A stretch of 64,000 nucleotides of DNA from Oscillospiraceae bacterium (GTDB lineage: Bacteria; Bacillota; Clostridia; Oscillospirales; Ruminococcaceae): assembly GCA_900768125.1 (NCBI GenBank), contig CAAGBS010000053.1, positions 1 to 64,000 on the forward strand, in the 5' to 3' direction. This document shows, piece by piece, positions 16,871 to 26,105 of the stretch; position 1 is the stretch's first letter, and each line of letters opens with the position of its first letter. The translations under genes were made by a program, and so were the position numbers. Under the pieces are notes generated by a model. It was not told the DNA's origin. It saw only the letters and a program-made list of their open reading frames with translations, and did no database searches.

Positions 16871-19549
16871 ATGACGAAAGACTATTTCTCAGAGGGCGTG
16901 CTGGTCTACGACCGCTATTACTGCTCGAAGCCGGCGACCCCTCTGCTGATTATAAAAAGAATACTGCTCGCGGCTGTTTTCTGCGGCTGTTCGATGGGCG
17001 TGATCGTGACCGGTCTTGGATTTCCGGTCGGCGTGCCTGCTTTCGCGGGGATAGCTGCGGCGATGTGCGCGGCGCTCTGCACACTGTTCACATTCGTGAA
17101 AAAGCGGATCGCGATACCGGCGATCATCGCGGCGGCGGGAGTCGTTCTGTGGCTTCGGTGGGAGAGTGTTTTTGAAAAGCTGACCTACTTCGCGGACGCA
17201 TGCATGCTGTCTGTCGAGGGCAGATTCCTTTACCCGCGAAGATTCCTTTTCCATCGCAGCGAGACTCTTGACTCGGCGAACGTCCCCTATGTGGAGGGAG
17301 TTGTGCTGGGCGCTCTGCTGCTTTGCCTGCTTTACAGCCTGGTCGTGTCAGCCTGCTTTTCCGGCAGGCTTGTTCCTGTTCCGGCGGTTCTGGTGTTTGT
17401 CGCGCTGTGCGTGCCGCCGCTGCTTTCGGAAAAGCTCGAGTTTTCGCTCTGGCTTATCCCGGCGCTGGCTTCGCTGGCAGGTCTTATCGCGATACGCAGG
17501 AATTACTCCGGCGGGCTTGCGGTGAAGCACAGCAGTACGTCGGATTACCGCAGGCGGCTCAGGCACGAGGAGCGCACTTTTATGCGCCGTATCTCCTCCG
17601 CGTCTTACCTGAAGCGAATCGAGATGAAAGGCAACTACTACTCCAAGTATTTCAGCGTTGGAATGTACTGTGCTTCGCTTACGGCAGCGTGCCTGCTGGC
17701 GGGCGCAGCGATTTTCCCGAACGGCTCCAGCATTGACTACACGGGGGTTTACGAGTTCCTGACTAGTTTCTCAGCCGATAACAGCATATCGGATTCCCCG
17801 TTCGAGGACGGGGCGGCTTCCGAGTACTTCACCCACGGCGGCGAATCGAAGCACGACATTCTCAACATAATCACCCCGGGCAGGGGAGAGCGCGAGATAA
17901 TCCGCGTGGACTACACCGGAGACCGCCCGTTCTATCTGCGCGGCGATATCGGGATAGATTTCAACGGCACTTCCTGGACTACCGCAGTCAGCAATGAGCC
18001 TGCCCTGTGGCGTTCCTCAGGGCTGAGTGAAAACTACCGCCCCTGTGAAAACCGGGTCATTGCGGCGCTTCTTTCCGCGACCGGGAATGAAATCAGCAGT
18101 TCCGTCGGCGGAGGCGATGTGCAGATAATCACCACGTCAGATGTCACGATAGATTACCTCTGCGATACGAGCGTTGTTTTCCTGCCGCCGTATACGGCTG
18201 AGTTTTCGTTCTATAACAACGACAGCTTCGACGTGTTCGCAGACTACGCCGTCAGGGTATCTGAAAGCGCGGGCGGGCATGTCAACAGCGTGCGCTGTAC
18301 TGCTCTGATACCGTCCTACATCTCGAACGAGACAAGCTGGCTGGGTTATCTTGGCGTGTCCCAGGTAATAGAATCGTTCTCGCAGGCGGGGTGCACGCTG
18401 AATGATATCTATTCGTCGGTTATACCTGAGATGACCGCACCTGATGTCATTTCAGAATACGAGGATTACGTTGAAAGCACATATCTCAGCATTCCTGAGG
18501 AATACAGAAGCGATATCAGCGACTATATCCAGCGTCACCTGCGCTATCTGACAGGTCAGATAGCGGACAGCGAATTGTCAACCGCCGAGGTGCGCTATCT
18601 TGCCGCAAGCGAGGTAGAGGACTATCTCCGCGATCACTACACCTATTCCCTTGACGGAAGCAACAACAGCAGGAATCCGGTAATGCAGTTCCTCGAGGAC
18701 ACGAAGCGCGGCCACTGCTCGCTGTACGCCAGCGCGATGACTCTTATCCTGCGTGAGATGGGCATTCCAGCGCGTTACTGCACCGGATTCTACGTTGAGA
18801 GCGTTGACGGCGGCAATTCCGTACTTCTCCGCGAAAAGAACCTCCACGCATGGGTGGAGGTGTACCTCGGCGAGTACGGCTGGGCGACATTCGACCCGAC
18901 CAGTTCCTCGGCATACCCGGGAAGAACTTCCGCGCCGGACGAGCCTTCCGGCGAATCGGATTCTTCCGTTGCCCCCAGACCCACATATGAAGATCCCGGC
19001 GCTCCCGACCGCCAGTCGCTGGAGGTCGTAAAATCTTCCGAGGAGCAGGCTTCATCTGCCGGAACTTCCGATATCATTACCGAGATCACCGAGCCGGCGT
19101 CCCCCCTCGCGGGACTGCTTCCGCTTATTCCGGCGTTTCTGGCTGCCGCCGCAGTCGTGCTGGTCGGCGTTGTGCTGCTGAACAGGTACAGTTCGCTGAA
19201 AAAGCGCGCGCGAAGTACGCTGGATTTCCTGAAGACCGGCGAGCCTACCATGTGCGCGGCGCAGATATACAGGCTTATCCTGGAGCTTATGGAAACGCAG
19301 GGATTCACTCCCGGCAGGGGAGAGTTTCCGGCGGAACTTTTCGCCCGCGCCGATAGGGTTTTCGGCACCGATATGACTTCGCTGACCGGGCTTATCGAAA
19401 AGATGGAGTTCGGCGGTCACGACATCAGCGGAGAGGAACGCGGTTTGCTTTACGCTCAGCTGGAAGCCCTGCTGGAAAAAATCAGACCGTTTAAATTGCT
19501 TTCGGGGCTGAATATTCTCAGACTTATTTGCAAATGCACAAGAAAATGA
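16871..19549 (+). CDS. TgpA-type membrane transglutaminase-like protein
   Basis: About six N-terminal membrane helices (residues 25-240) lead to a large extracellular part with a transglutaminase core: RGHCSLYASAMTLILREMGI (Cys), KNLHAWVEVYLGEYGWATFDPT (His, Asp). A Ser/Pro-rich linker, a membrane helix (LLPLIPAFLAAAAVVLVGVV) and a cytoplasmic DUF4129-like tail complete the family architecture. Such proteins are thought to process or cross-link surface peptides. ATG 16871 is preferred over TTG 16868; AAAGGA lies upstream. The partner usually seen nearby (MoxR ATPase, DUF58) is absent; here the partner is the tubulin-like protein. Confidence 0.88.
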   Translation: MTKDYFSEGVLVYDRYYCSKPATPLLIIKRILLAAVFCGCSMGVIVTGLGFPVGVPAFAGIAAAMCAALCTLFTFVKKRIAIPAIIAAAGVVLWLRWESVFEKLTYFADACMLSVEGRFLYPRRFLFHRSETLDSANVPYVEGVVLGALLLCLLYSLVVSACFSGRLVPVPAVLVFVALCVPPLLSEKLEFSLWLIPALASLAGLIAIRRNYSGGLAVKHSSTSDYRRRLRHEERTFMRRISSASYLKRIEMKGNYYSKYFSVGMYCASLTAACLLAGAAIFPNGSSIDYTGVYEFLTSFSADNSISDSPFEDGAASEYFTHGGESKHDILNIITPGRGEREIIRVDYTGDRPFYLRGDIGIDFNGTSWTTAVSNEPALWRSSGLSENYRPCENRVIAALLSATGNEISSSVGGGDVQIITTSDVTIDYLCDTSVVFLPPYTAEFSFYNNDSFDVFADYAVRVSESAGGHVNSVRCTALIPSYISNETSWLGYLGVSQVIESFSQAGCTLNDIYSSVIPEMTAPDVISEYEDYVESTYLSIPEEYRSDISDYIQRHLRYLTGQIADSELSTAEVRYLAASEVEDYLRDHYTYSLDGSNNSRNPVMQFLEDTKRGHCSLYASAMTLILREMGIPARYCTGFYVESVDGGNSVLLREKNLHAWVEVYLGEYGWATFDPTSSSAYPGRTSAPDEPSGESDSSVAPRPTYEDPGAPDRQSLEVVKSSEEQASSAGTSDIITEITEPASPLAGLLPLIPAFLAAAAVVLVGVVLLNRYSSLKKRARSTLDFLKTGEPTMCAAQIYRLILELMETQGFTPGRGEFPAELFARADRVFGTDMTSLTGLIEKMEFGGHDISGEERGLLYAQLEALLEKIRPFKLLSGLNILRLICKCTRK

Positions 19550-19570
19550 TGAAAAAAGTGAAAATCCCTG

Positions 19571-19599
19571 TTGATTTTTGCCGGATTATTTGGTATAAT
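19571..19599 (+). promoter_or_regulatory. sigma-A promoter of the DHH gene
   Basis: TTGATT (19571-19576), 17 bases, TATAAT (19594-19599) with the extended TG two bases before the -10. An untranslated leader of about 70 bases follows. Confidence 0.85.
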
Positions 19600-19675
19600 G
19601 ATTACAGGCATAAAAATGCTGAGTGCCTGCCACTTATTTACAGGTTATTATTAATTAGCATAGAGAGGTATCATC

Positions 19676-20617
19676 ATGAGACTTATCACACGTTCGGATT
19701 TTGATGGACTTGCCTGCGGAGCGCTCCTGCTATGCGCCGGCGTAGTCGAGCCGGATTCATGGACTTTCGCGCACCCCAAGGATCTGCAGGACGGACTTAT
19801 CCCCGTGACTGAGAACGATGTTCTTGCGAATGTTCCGTTCGTAGAGGGCTGCGGTCTGTGGTTCGACCATCATTCCAGCGAGGAGGAGCGCAGAAAGTAC
19901 AAGGGTAAGTACAAGGGCGAAAGCCGTATCACTCCCAGCTGCGCGCGCATAATCTATGAGTACTACGGCGGAAAGGAGCGCTTCCCGAATTTCGATGACC
20001 TCATGGAGGCGGTCGATAAGGTGGACAGCGGCAATCTCACCCGCGATGAGATACTGAACCCCCAGGGCTGGATACTTATCGGCTTCCTGATGGATCCGAG
20101 AACAGGTCTCGGCAGATTCAGAAACTTCACCATAAGCAACTACCAGCTGATGGAAAAGCTGCTGAAATGCTGCGCTTACATGAGCACTGACGAGATCCTC
20201 GCAATGCCCGATATCCAGGAGCGAATCAAGCTCTACAACGAGCAGACCGAGAAGTTCAAGGAAATGGTGCGCAAGTACACCCGCGTTGAGGGCGATGTCA
20301 TCATAACCGACCTGCGCGGCGTATCTCCCATCTACACCGGCAACCGGTTCCTTATTTACAGCCTCTATCCTGAGCAGAACATCTCCTGCTGGATAGTTGA
20401 CGGAAAGGGCGGCAAGGGCTGCTCCTGCGCGGTGGGTTACTCTATCCTCAACCGCACCAGCCATGTCAATGTCGGCTCGCTCATGCTGAAGTACGGCGGC
20501 GGCGGTCACATGGCGGTAGGCACCTGCCAGTTCCCGGACGACCAGATGGCGGAGAAGGTGCCGCAGCTTCTCAACGAACTTGTAAACTACGATAAACTTT
20601 ACAGCATCGGCAGGTAA
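19676..20617 (+). CDS. DHH-family phosphoesterase (exopolyphosphatase-like)
   Basis: The metal-binding motifs of the DHH family are seen: RSDFDGLACG near the start and WFDHHSSEEE about residue 62. The C-terminal DHHA1 domain has the GGGGHMAVGTCQ box. The protein is cytoplasmic and 313 residues long. Relatives cleave phosphodiesters of short nucleotides or polyphosphate; the substrate here is not fixed by the sequence. It is a single-gene unit with its own promoter and a terminator at 20638. Confidence 0.9.
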   Translation: MRLITRSDFDGLACGALLLCAGVVEPDSWTFAHPKDLQDGLIPVTENDVLANVPFVEGCGLWFDHHSSEEERRKYKGKYKGESRITPSCARIIYEYYGGKERFPNFDDLMEAVDKVDSGNLTRDEILNPQGWILIGFLMDPRTGLGRFRNFTISNYQLMEKLLKCCAYMSTDEILAMPDIQERIKLYNEQTEKFKEMVRKYTRVEGDVIITDLRGVSPIYTGNRFLIYSLYPEQNISCWIVDGKGGKGCSCAVGYSILNRTSHVNVGSLMLKYGGGGHMAVGTCQFPDDQMAEKVPQLLNELVNYDKLYSIGR

Positions 20618-20637
20618 AACCATACATAGCTGAATAT

Positions 20638-20667
20638 AGCGGGCTGGCTCCGGTCAGTCCGCTTTTT
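20638..20667 (+). terminator. intrinsic terminator after the DHH gene
   Basis: A 9-bp stem (AGCGGGCTG with CAGTCCGCT, one G-T pair) with an 8-base loop is followed by TTTTT. Confidence 0.85.
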
Positions 20668-20698
20668 GCGCTGTTTGATACAAATTGAACAAAAAGCA

Positions 20699-20727
20699 TT
20701 GACTAAATCACCGAAATATGATAAAAT
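20699..20727 (+). promoter_or_regulatory. sigma-A promoter of the tmk run
   Basis: TTGACT (20699-20704), 17 bases, TAAAAT (20722-20727). Confidence 0.8.
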
Positions 20728-20761
20728 ATAATATGAATACACATCAATGGGAATGATAAAT

Positions 20762-21421
20762 ATGAACAAAGGAAAAATAATAGTACTAGAGGGACTGGAC
20801 GGCTGCGGAAAATCCACCCAGCTGGAGATATTGTACAACACTCTGAAAAGTGAGAAAAAAACCAGGCTGATCAGCTTCCCAAATTACGAGAGCAATACCG
20901 GCAAGGTCGTTTCGGACTACCTTTCGGGGAAAATACCCTGCGATGGAGCGGCTGGCGCTTACGCCGCTTCCGGATTTTACGCCTCCGACAGATTCGCAAG
21001 CTACGTCACCGACTGGAAACGCGACTATGAATCCGGCGCTGTGATCGTGTCCGGACGATACACTACGTCTAATGCGATATATCAGATGACAAAGCTCCCG
21101 CAAAGCGACTGGGACAGCTATCTAGAGTGGCTGCGCGATTACGAATATACAAAGCTGGGACTGCCCGAGCCTGACCGCGTGATATTCCTTGACATGCCGA
21201 TAGAGGTGTCGCAGAAGCTGCTTTCAGCGCGCTACAACGGCGATGAAAGCAAAAAGGATATCCACGAGAGCAGCACTGCATTCCTGAAAGCCTGCCGCGA
21301 AAGCGCACTGTATACCGCGGAGCGCTGGGGCTGGCGCATGATAAGCTGCTCGGACGGAGCCGACCCGCTGTCCATCGAAGAGATCTCCCTCAGAATAAAG
21401 AAAGAGACAGAGGATATCTGA
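20762..21421 (+). CDS. tmk: thymidylate (dTMP) kinase
   Basis: It phosphorylates dTMP to dTDP for DNA synthesis. The P-loop GLDGCGKST is at residues about 9-17, and VSGRYTTSNAIYQ matches the DRY-like substrate motif. MNKGKIIVLEG at 20762 is the natural start; the in-frame ATG at 20747 adds only five residues and no better ribosome site is seen. Its TGA overlaps the next ATG by one base, so it is the first gene of a six-gene run to 26079. Confidence 0.92.
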   Translation: MNKGKIIVLEGLDGCGKSTQLEILYNTLKSEKKTRLISFPNYESNTGKVVSDYLSGKIPCDGAAGAYAASGFYASDRFASYVTDWKRDYESGAVIVSGRYTTSNAIYQMTKLPQSDWDSYLEWLRDYEYTKLGLPEPDRVIFLDMPIEVSQKLLSARYNGDESKKDIHESSTAFLKACRESALYTAERWGWRMISCSDGADPLSIEEISLRIKKETEDI

Positions 21422-22311
21422 TGGCTGAACTTAATTTCAGACCGCCGGAACTGTCCGACCGTGACTGGGCTGTGAAGCTGCTGTCCGAGTCGGATTTTCG
21501 GGGGTGTATTTACACATTTGGCAACAACTATGTGTGGCGCAATGTTTACAGTGTGGAGATATGCCGCTTTGGCGGGTTCTACGTCCTGAAAAACACCGAG
21601 CACACGAACGGCGCTCCCCGATTCCTGTACCCCGCGGGCAGCGACGATATCCGCAGGCTGATACCTGCGCTGAAGGATTACTGCCGCAGTCTCGGCGTGC
21701 CGCTGCTGATGACCGCGAACGCTGAATGCACCGCAGTGCTGAAGTCGCTGTACCCGGGCGTTACAGCCCGCGCCGACCGCGACGGATTCGACTATATTTA
21801 CAGCTCGGCTGATCTGGCTGAGCTTCGCGGGAAGAAGTATCACTCCAAGCGGAATCATCTCAACCGATTCTACGAGAACGACTGGAGTTTCGAGCCGCTG
21901 ACAAGGGACAATATTCCCGCCTGCCGCGAGGTGCTGGCAAAGTGGCTGGATTCCGGCGAACCCGACCCGGACAAGACCGCCGAAGCCGCAGTAGTAAGCG
22001 AAAGCCTTGACTGCTATTTCGACCTGCGCTACAGCGGCGGACTTCTGAGTGTCGGCGGTGAGCCGCAGGCTTTCACTTTCGGTGAGCCGTCGGCGGCTGA
22101 CACGTTCGTGGTTCACGCTGAAAAGGCGCTGCTGGACTATCAGGGCGCTTACGCGGCGGTAAACTGCGAGTTTGCGAAAACGCTTGCGGACAGCTTCGCC
22201 TATATCAACCGCGAGGAAGACACCGGCTCGGAGGGCTTGCGTAAAGCCAAGCTGTCCTATCACCCGGCGTTTATGGAAGAAAAATATCTTATTACTTTTT
22301 CGGAGGATTAA
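21421..22311 (+). CDS. DUF2156 protein (phosphatidylglycerol lysyltransferase C-domain-like)
   Basis: The 296 residues match the soluble acyltransferase fold found at the C-terminus of MprF-type lysyl-PG synthases: YTFGNNYVWR, GKKYHSKRNHLNRF, and the end SEGLRKAKLSYHPAFMEEKY are characteristic. There is no membrane part, so it is a stand-alone GNAT-like domain. Clostridial genomes often carry such proteins; the acceptor is unknown. It is coupled to tmk by TGATG. Confidence 0.85.
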   Translation: MAELNFRPPELSDRDWAVKLLSESDFRGCIYTFGNNYVWRNVYSVEICRFGGFYVLKNTEHTNGAPRFLYPAGSDDIRRLIPALKDYCRSLGVPLLMTANAECTAVLKSLYPGVTARADRDGFDYIYSSADLAELRGKKYHSKRNHLNRFYENDWSFEPLTRDNIPACREVLAKWLDSGEPDPDKTAEAAVVSESLDCYFDLRYSGGLLSVGGEPQAFTFGEPSAADTFVVHAEKALLDYQGAYAAVNCEFAKTLADSFAYINREEDTGSEGLRKAKLSYHPAFMEEKYLITFSED

Positions 22312-22315
22312 TTAT

Positions 22316-22861
22316 ATGGTATACGTATTTTTAGCAGACGGATTCGAGGAAACCGAGGCGGTCGCGCCCATCGACATGCTCCGCCGCGCAAAGCTTGACG
22401 TCAGGACTGTAGGCGTAGGCACTTCCACGCCGACCGGTTCCCACGGGATAAAGGTAACGGCTGACATCGCCGAGGCGGACGTAAAGCTTGACAGCGATTT
22501 GCAGCTTATCGTGCTCCCCGGCGGCATGCCGGGCACGCTCAACCTGAAAGCTTCCGGGACTGTAAAGGACGCGATCGATTACTGCTCACAGAACGATATC
22601 CCGGTCGGCGCGATATGCGCGGCGCCATCGATCATCGGCGAAATGGGACTGCTGAACGGCAGGAACGCAGTCTGCTTCCCGGGCTTTGAGGACAAGCTGC
22701 CCGGCGCAAAGGTACAGCACAAACTCTGCGTTACAGACGGCAGATTCACCACTGCGGCTGGCGCCGGTGCGGCGATAGAGTTCGGTCTGGAACTTGTAAG
22801 AGTGCTCTGCGGCGAAGAAAAGTCCGTGGAAATGCGCAGGACTATCGTGGCTGACAGATGA
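22316..22861 (+). CDS. DJ-1/PfpI family protein
   Basis: Glu in FLADGFEETEA and the nucleophile elbow VGAICAAPSIIGEMG (Cys about 100) are the DJ-1 active-site residues. It is probably a glyoxal-detoxifying or chaperone-like protein. ATG 22316 has CGGAGG about 8 bases upstream; the frame extends 48 codons further back, but only as overlap with the previous gene. ATGA overlap with the next gene. Confidence 0.92.
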   Translation: MVYVFLADGFEETEAVAPIDMLRRAKLDVRTVGVGTSTPTGSHGIKVTADIAEADVKLDSDLQLIVLPGGMPGTLNLKASGTVKDAIDYCSQNDIPVGAICAAPSIIGEMGLLNGRNAVCFPGFEDKLPGAKVQHKLCVTDGRFTTAAGAGAAIEFGLELVRVLCGEEKSVEMRRTIVADR

Positions 22862-23394
22862 GCGTTACTGATGAGAAAAAGTCGCTCCGCCGGGAACTTA
22901 TCCAGCGCCGCAGGTGCATTCCTGACGATGTGAGGGCTTCCGCTGACGGCAGGGTATTCGAACGGCTACTGCCGCTGCTGGAGGGCTGCAGCAGCGTGTT
23001 TACCTATGTCTCGACCGAGATAGAGGTAGATACCCGCCGGCTTATGCGCTGGTGCTTCGAGCACGGGAAAACAGTCGCGGTGCCGGTCTCCGGGGATTCG
23101 GAACTTACATTCTATCCGGTGCGCTCTTTTGACGAACTTTCAGTAGGCAGATTCAACATTCCGGAGCCGACCTGCAGGACTTCGCAGGCTGTCCCGGACA
23201 AGGATTCGCTGTGCATAGTCCCGGCGCTGTGCTGCGACAGGGGCGGTCTCAGGCTGGGTTACGGCAGGGGTTACTACGACAGATTCCTGGCGGATTTCCC
23301 GGGCAGGTCGGTCATAATCTGCTATTCCGATTTCGTGATGACAGTGCCCGCCGAGCCGCACGACCGCAGGGCTGACCTGGTAGTCACCGACTGA
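22858..23394 (+). CDS. fau: 5-formyltetrahydrofolate cyclo-ligase
   Basis: It converts 5-formyl-THF to 5,10-methenyl-THF using ATP. The conserved C-terminal GGLRLGYGRGYYDRFL box and N-terminal KKSLRRELIQRRR are present; 178 residues is the normal size. Start ATG overlaps the stop of the DJ-1 gene by four bases. Confidence 0.93.
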   Translation: MSVTDEKKSLRRELIQRRRCIPDDVRASADGRVFERLLPLLEGCSSVFTYVSTEIEVDTRRLMRWCFEHGKTVAVPVSGDSELTFYPVRSFDELSVGRFNIPEPTCRTSQAVPDKDSLCIVPALCCDRGGLRLGYGRGYYDRFLADFPGRSVIICYSDFVMTVPAEPHDRRADLVVTD

Positions 23395-23413
23395 ACTTGA
23401 TACAGAGGTATAT

Positions 23414-24832
23414 ATGGACAAAAATAATTTCGACCAGCTGGGCTTTCCGGTCAACGACGGCGATTCCGATGATTTCGGCGCGACCCGGGAACTCAACAGC
23501 ATACATGACGCAGACCCGCAGGACGACCCCTCGGGAATAGCACCCCGCGAGCGCTTCACGGAACTCAACAGCGCTGACGACCCGGGCAGCACCCGCATGA
23601 TGGATTCCCTGTCGCTGCCGGACGAGCCGGAAACTCCCGCCCAGACCGCGTCCGCTTCCGCGCAGAATCCGGTGAAAAAGCGCAGAAAACGCCGCAAAAA
23701 GAAGCACCTATCCAACCACACCCGCACGATGGGACATGTATTCCTTGGCGTAGTTCTGTCCGTTGCGGCGATTTGCGCCGGGATTTTCCTCGCGTGGAAA
23801 GTGATAATAGGTCTGATGGACTACACCGGCATGGCTAAGTCCAGCCATGAAGCGGATATAGTCATCGACGGCAGCATGAACGTTGACGACATCGCAGACA
23901 CGCTCCACGAAAACGGGATAATCGAAATGCCGTGGCTTTTCAAGACCTATATCAACATGACCGGCAAGGACAAGGGCTTCCTTGACGGCGAATACACGGT
24001 AAATTCCACCATGTCCTACAGCAACATCATCACGATGCTGAAGACCGTCCGCCAGTACACGAACACGGTTACGATAATGATCCCCGAGGGCTACAACGCT
24101 ATGCAGATAGGCGAGCTTCTTGAGGAGAATCTTGTATGCCGTGCGGACGATTTCGAGAAGTATTACCGCTCCAAACTGGAGAAATATGACTTCGAGGAGA
24201 AGATAACGGTCAGCGAGGACAGATTCTACGCATTAGAGGGCTATCTCTTCCCTGATACCTACGAGTTCTATGTGATAGACGACCTGCCCGAAAAGCCCAA
24301 CATGGACACCAGCCAGTACGCAAAGCAGGCGGCTGAAAAGATGTATTCCAACTTTGAAAGCAAGATAACCAACAGCATGTACGCGCGTGCAAAGGAACTT
24401 GGAATGACATTTGATCAGGTCATCACCCTCGCTTCGATAATCCAGAAAGAGGGTACGAACGAGGAGAACATGGCGAATATTTCGTCCGTGTTCCACAACC
24501 GTCTGGAGAATATGTACGAGTATCCGCACCTGCAGTCCGACACCACCGACCACTATATCGAGGACGTCATCAGACCGAATATCCCGTCAAGTTCACTGGC
24601 GCTTTACGAGAACGTCATAAACGCATACGACACCTACACCTGCGAGGGACTCCCCGCCGGACCGATATGCAGTCCCGGAATGGAAGCGATAAACGCCGCC
24701 CTTTATCCGGCTGAGACTGATTATTACTATTTCCTGAGCAGCAGCGATGGAATATTCTACTACGCAAGCACTGTTGAAAAGCATGAGCAGAATATCGTTG
24801 ACGCGGCTCTCCGTGAGGAGGAACAGAATTAA
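23414..24832 (+). CDS. mltG: endolytic transglycosylase MltG (YceG-like)
   Basis: MltG cuts nascent peptidoglycan and ends glycan strand growth. A disordered acidic N-terminus and a Lys/Arg-rich stretch (KKRRKRRKKK) lead to one membrane helix (HVFLGVVLSVAAICAGIFLA, near residue 110). The YceG domain has the catalytic Glu in LASIIQKEG and NRLENMYEYPHLQSD. The long cytoplasmic N-terminal region is common in Firmicute forms. Its TAA overlaps the ATG of trhP. Confidence 0.93.
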   Translation: MDKNNFDQLGFPVNDGDSDDFGATRELNSIHDADPQDDPSGIAPRERFTELNSADDPGSTRMMDSLSLPDEPETPAQTASASAQNPVKKRRKRRKKKHLSNHTRTMGHVFLGVVLSVAAICAGIFLAWKVIIGLMDYTGMAKSSHEADIVIDGSMNVDDIADTLHENGIIEMPWLFKTYINMTGKDKGFLDGEYTVNSTMSYSNIITMLKTVRQYTNTVTIMIPEGYNAMQIGELLEENLVCRADDFEKYYRSKLEKYDFEEKITVSEDRFYALEGYLFPDTYEFYVIDDLPEKPNMDTSQYAKQAAEKMYSNFESKITNSMYARAKELGMTFDQVITLASIIQKEGTNEENMANISSVFHNRLENMYEYPHLQSDTTDHYIEDVIRPNIPSSSLALYENVINAYDTYTCEGLPAGPICSPGMEAINAALYPAETDYYYFLSSSDGIFYYASTVEKHEQNIVDAALREEEQN

Positions 24833-26079
24833 TGAATAAAATCGAGCTGCTTGCGCCCGCAGGCGATGAGGAGTGCCTGCGTTCTGCGCTTGATTACGGC
24901 TGCGACGCGGTATATCTCGCCGGAAAAAGCTTCGGAATGCGTGCAGGCGCGAAGAACTTCGACATGGAGGCTCTCAGCAGGGCGGTTCAGCTTGCGCATG
25001 AGCGCGGAGTAAAGGTCCATCTGACATGCAATACTATCCCGCTCAACAGCGAGATAGACCAGTTCCCGCAGTATATAGCGGCGGCGCAGGAGTGCGGAGT
25101 TGACGCCGCGATAGCCTGCGACCTTGGCGTTATCGCGATGATAAAGGAATATGCCCCGAAGATGGAGCTTCATATTTCCACCCAGACAGGAGTTGTGAAC
25201 TACCGCACCGCGATTGAGCTGTATAAAATGGGAGCGAAGCGCGTTGTCCTCGCACGGGAGGTCGGGCTGGAGGATATCCGCGAGATACGCAGGAAGATAC
25301 CCGCAGATATGGAGATAGAAACGTTCGTCCACGGCGCTATGTGCGTCAGCTTCTCGGGGCGCTGCCTGATATCCGAGTACCTGACCGGACGCGGCGCTAA
25401 CCGCGGAGAGTGCGCGCAGCCCTGCAGATGGGGCTACTACCTGATGGAAGAAAAGCGCCCGAATCAGTTCTTCAAGGTTTTCGAGGACGAGCGCGGAAGC
25501 TATATTCTTAATTCCCGCGACATGTGCATGATAGACCACCTTGACGACCTCATCGACGCCGGAGTCACCAGCTTCAAGATAGAGGGCAGGGCGAAGTCAG
25601 CGTATTACGTTGCGCTGACCGTGAACGCCTACCGCGCCGCGCTGGACTGCTATCTCAAGGGCGAGAAGCCGCCGAAGTGGGTGCTTGACGAGGTGAATAA
25701 GATAAGCCACCGTCCATACAGCACGGGATTCTTCTACGGCAAGCCCACAGACGGCTCCGGCACGCAGGACCCGTCTGTGGTGACGAACGGCGGTCAGTAC
25801 TTTGCGGACAGCGGCTACATGCGGGACTACGACTTTGTAGGCGTGGTCGATGGCTGCGAGGACGGCGTGATGCACCTTACGCAGCGCAACTATTTCACGC
25901 TCAGCGATGAGCTGGAGCTTCTCCCGCCGCACGCGGAGCCGATAGTATTCAAGCCGGAAAAGATGTTCGGCGCTGACGGCACGCAGATAGACATTGCAAG
26001 ACGCGCCACCGAAAGACTGACGGTACCGACTGATATAGTCGTACCGCCGCACACTATACTCAGAAAGAAAATGAACTGA
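24832..26079 (+). CDS. trhP: U32-family protein, tRNA uridine-34 hydroxylation protein TrhP-like
   Basis: The peptidase U32 signature is clear: ETFVHGAMCVSFSGRCLIS, and the cysteine set GECAQPC. N-terminal LLAPAGDEECLRSAL and a TIM-barrel pattern follow. Within the family, this size (415 residues) and gene context next to mltG/fau fit TrhP (YegQ/YrrO), which makes 5-hydroxyuridine in tRNA from prephenate; U32 collagenase-like proteins are the alternative. Coupled to mltG by TAATG. Confidence 0.88.
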   Translation: MNKIELLAPAGDEECLRSALDYGCDAVYLAGKSFGMRAGAKNFDMEALSRAVQLAHERGVKVHLTCNTIPLNSEIDQFPQYIAAAQECGVDAAIACDLGVIAMIKEYAPKMELHISTQTGVVNYRTAIELYKMGAKRVVLAREVGLEDIREIRRKIPADMEIETFVHGAMCVSFSGRCLISEYLTGRGANRGECAQPCRWGYYLMEEKRPNQFFKVFEDERGSYILNSRDMCMIDHLDDLIDAGVTSFKIEGRAKSAYYVALTVNAYRAALDCYLKGEKPPKWVLDEVNKISHRPYSTGFFYGKPTDGSGTQDPSVVTNGGQYFADSGYMRDYDFVGVVDGCEDGVMHLTQRNYFTLSDELELLPPHAEPIVFKPEKMFGADGTQIDIARRATERLTVPTDIVVPPHTILRKKMN

Positions 26080-26105
26080 CATATTGCGGAAAGGCAGGTA
26101 TTTAT

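Noticed and set aside
21232..22263. Minus-strand open frame of 343 codons
   Set aside because: Antisense to tmk and the DUF2156 gene; no start signals and no motif.
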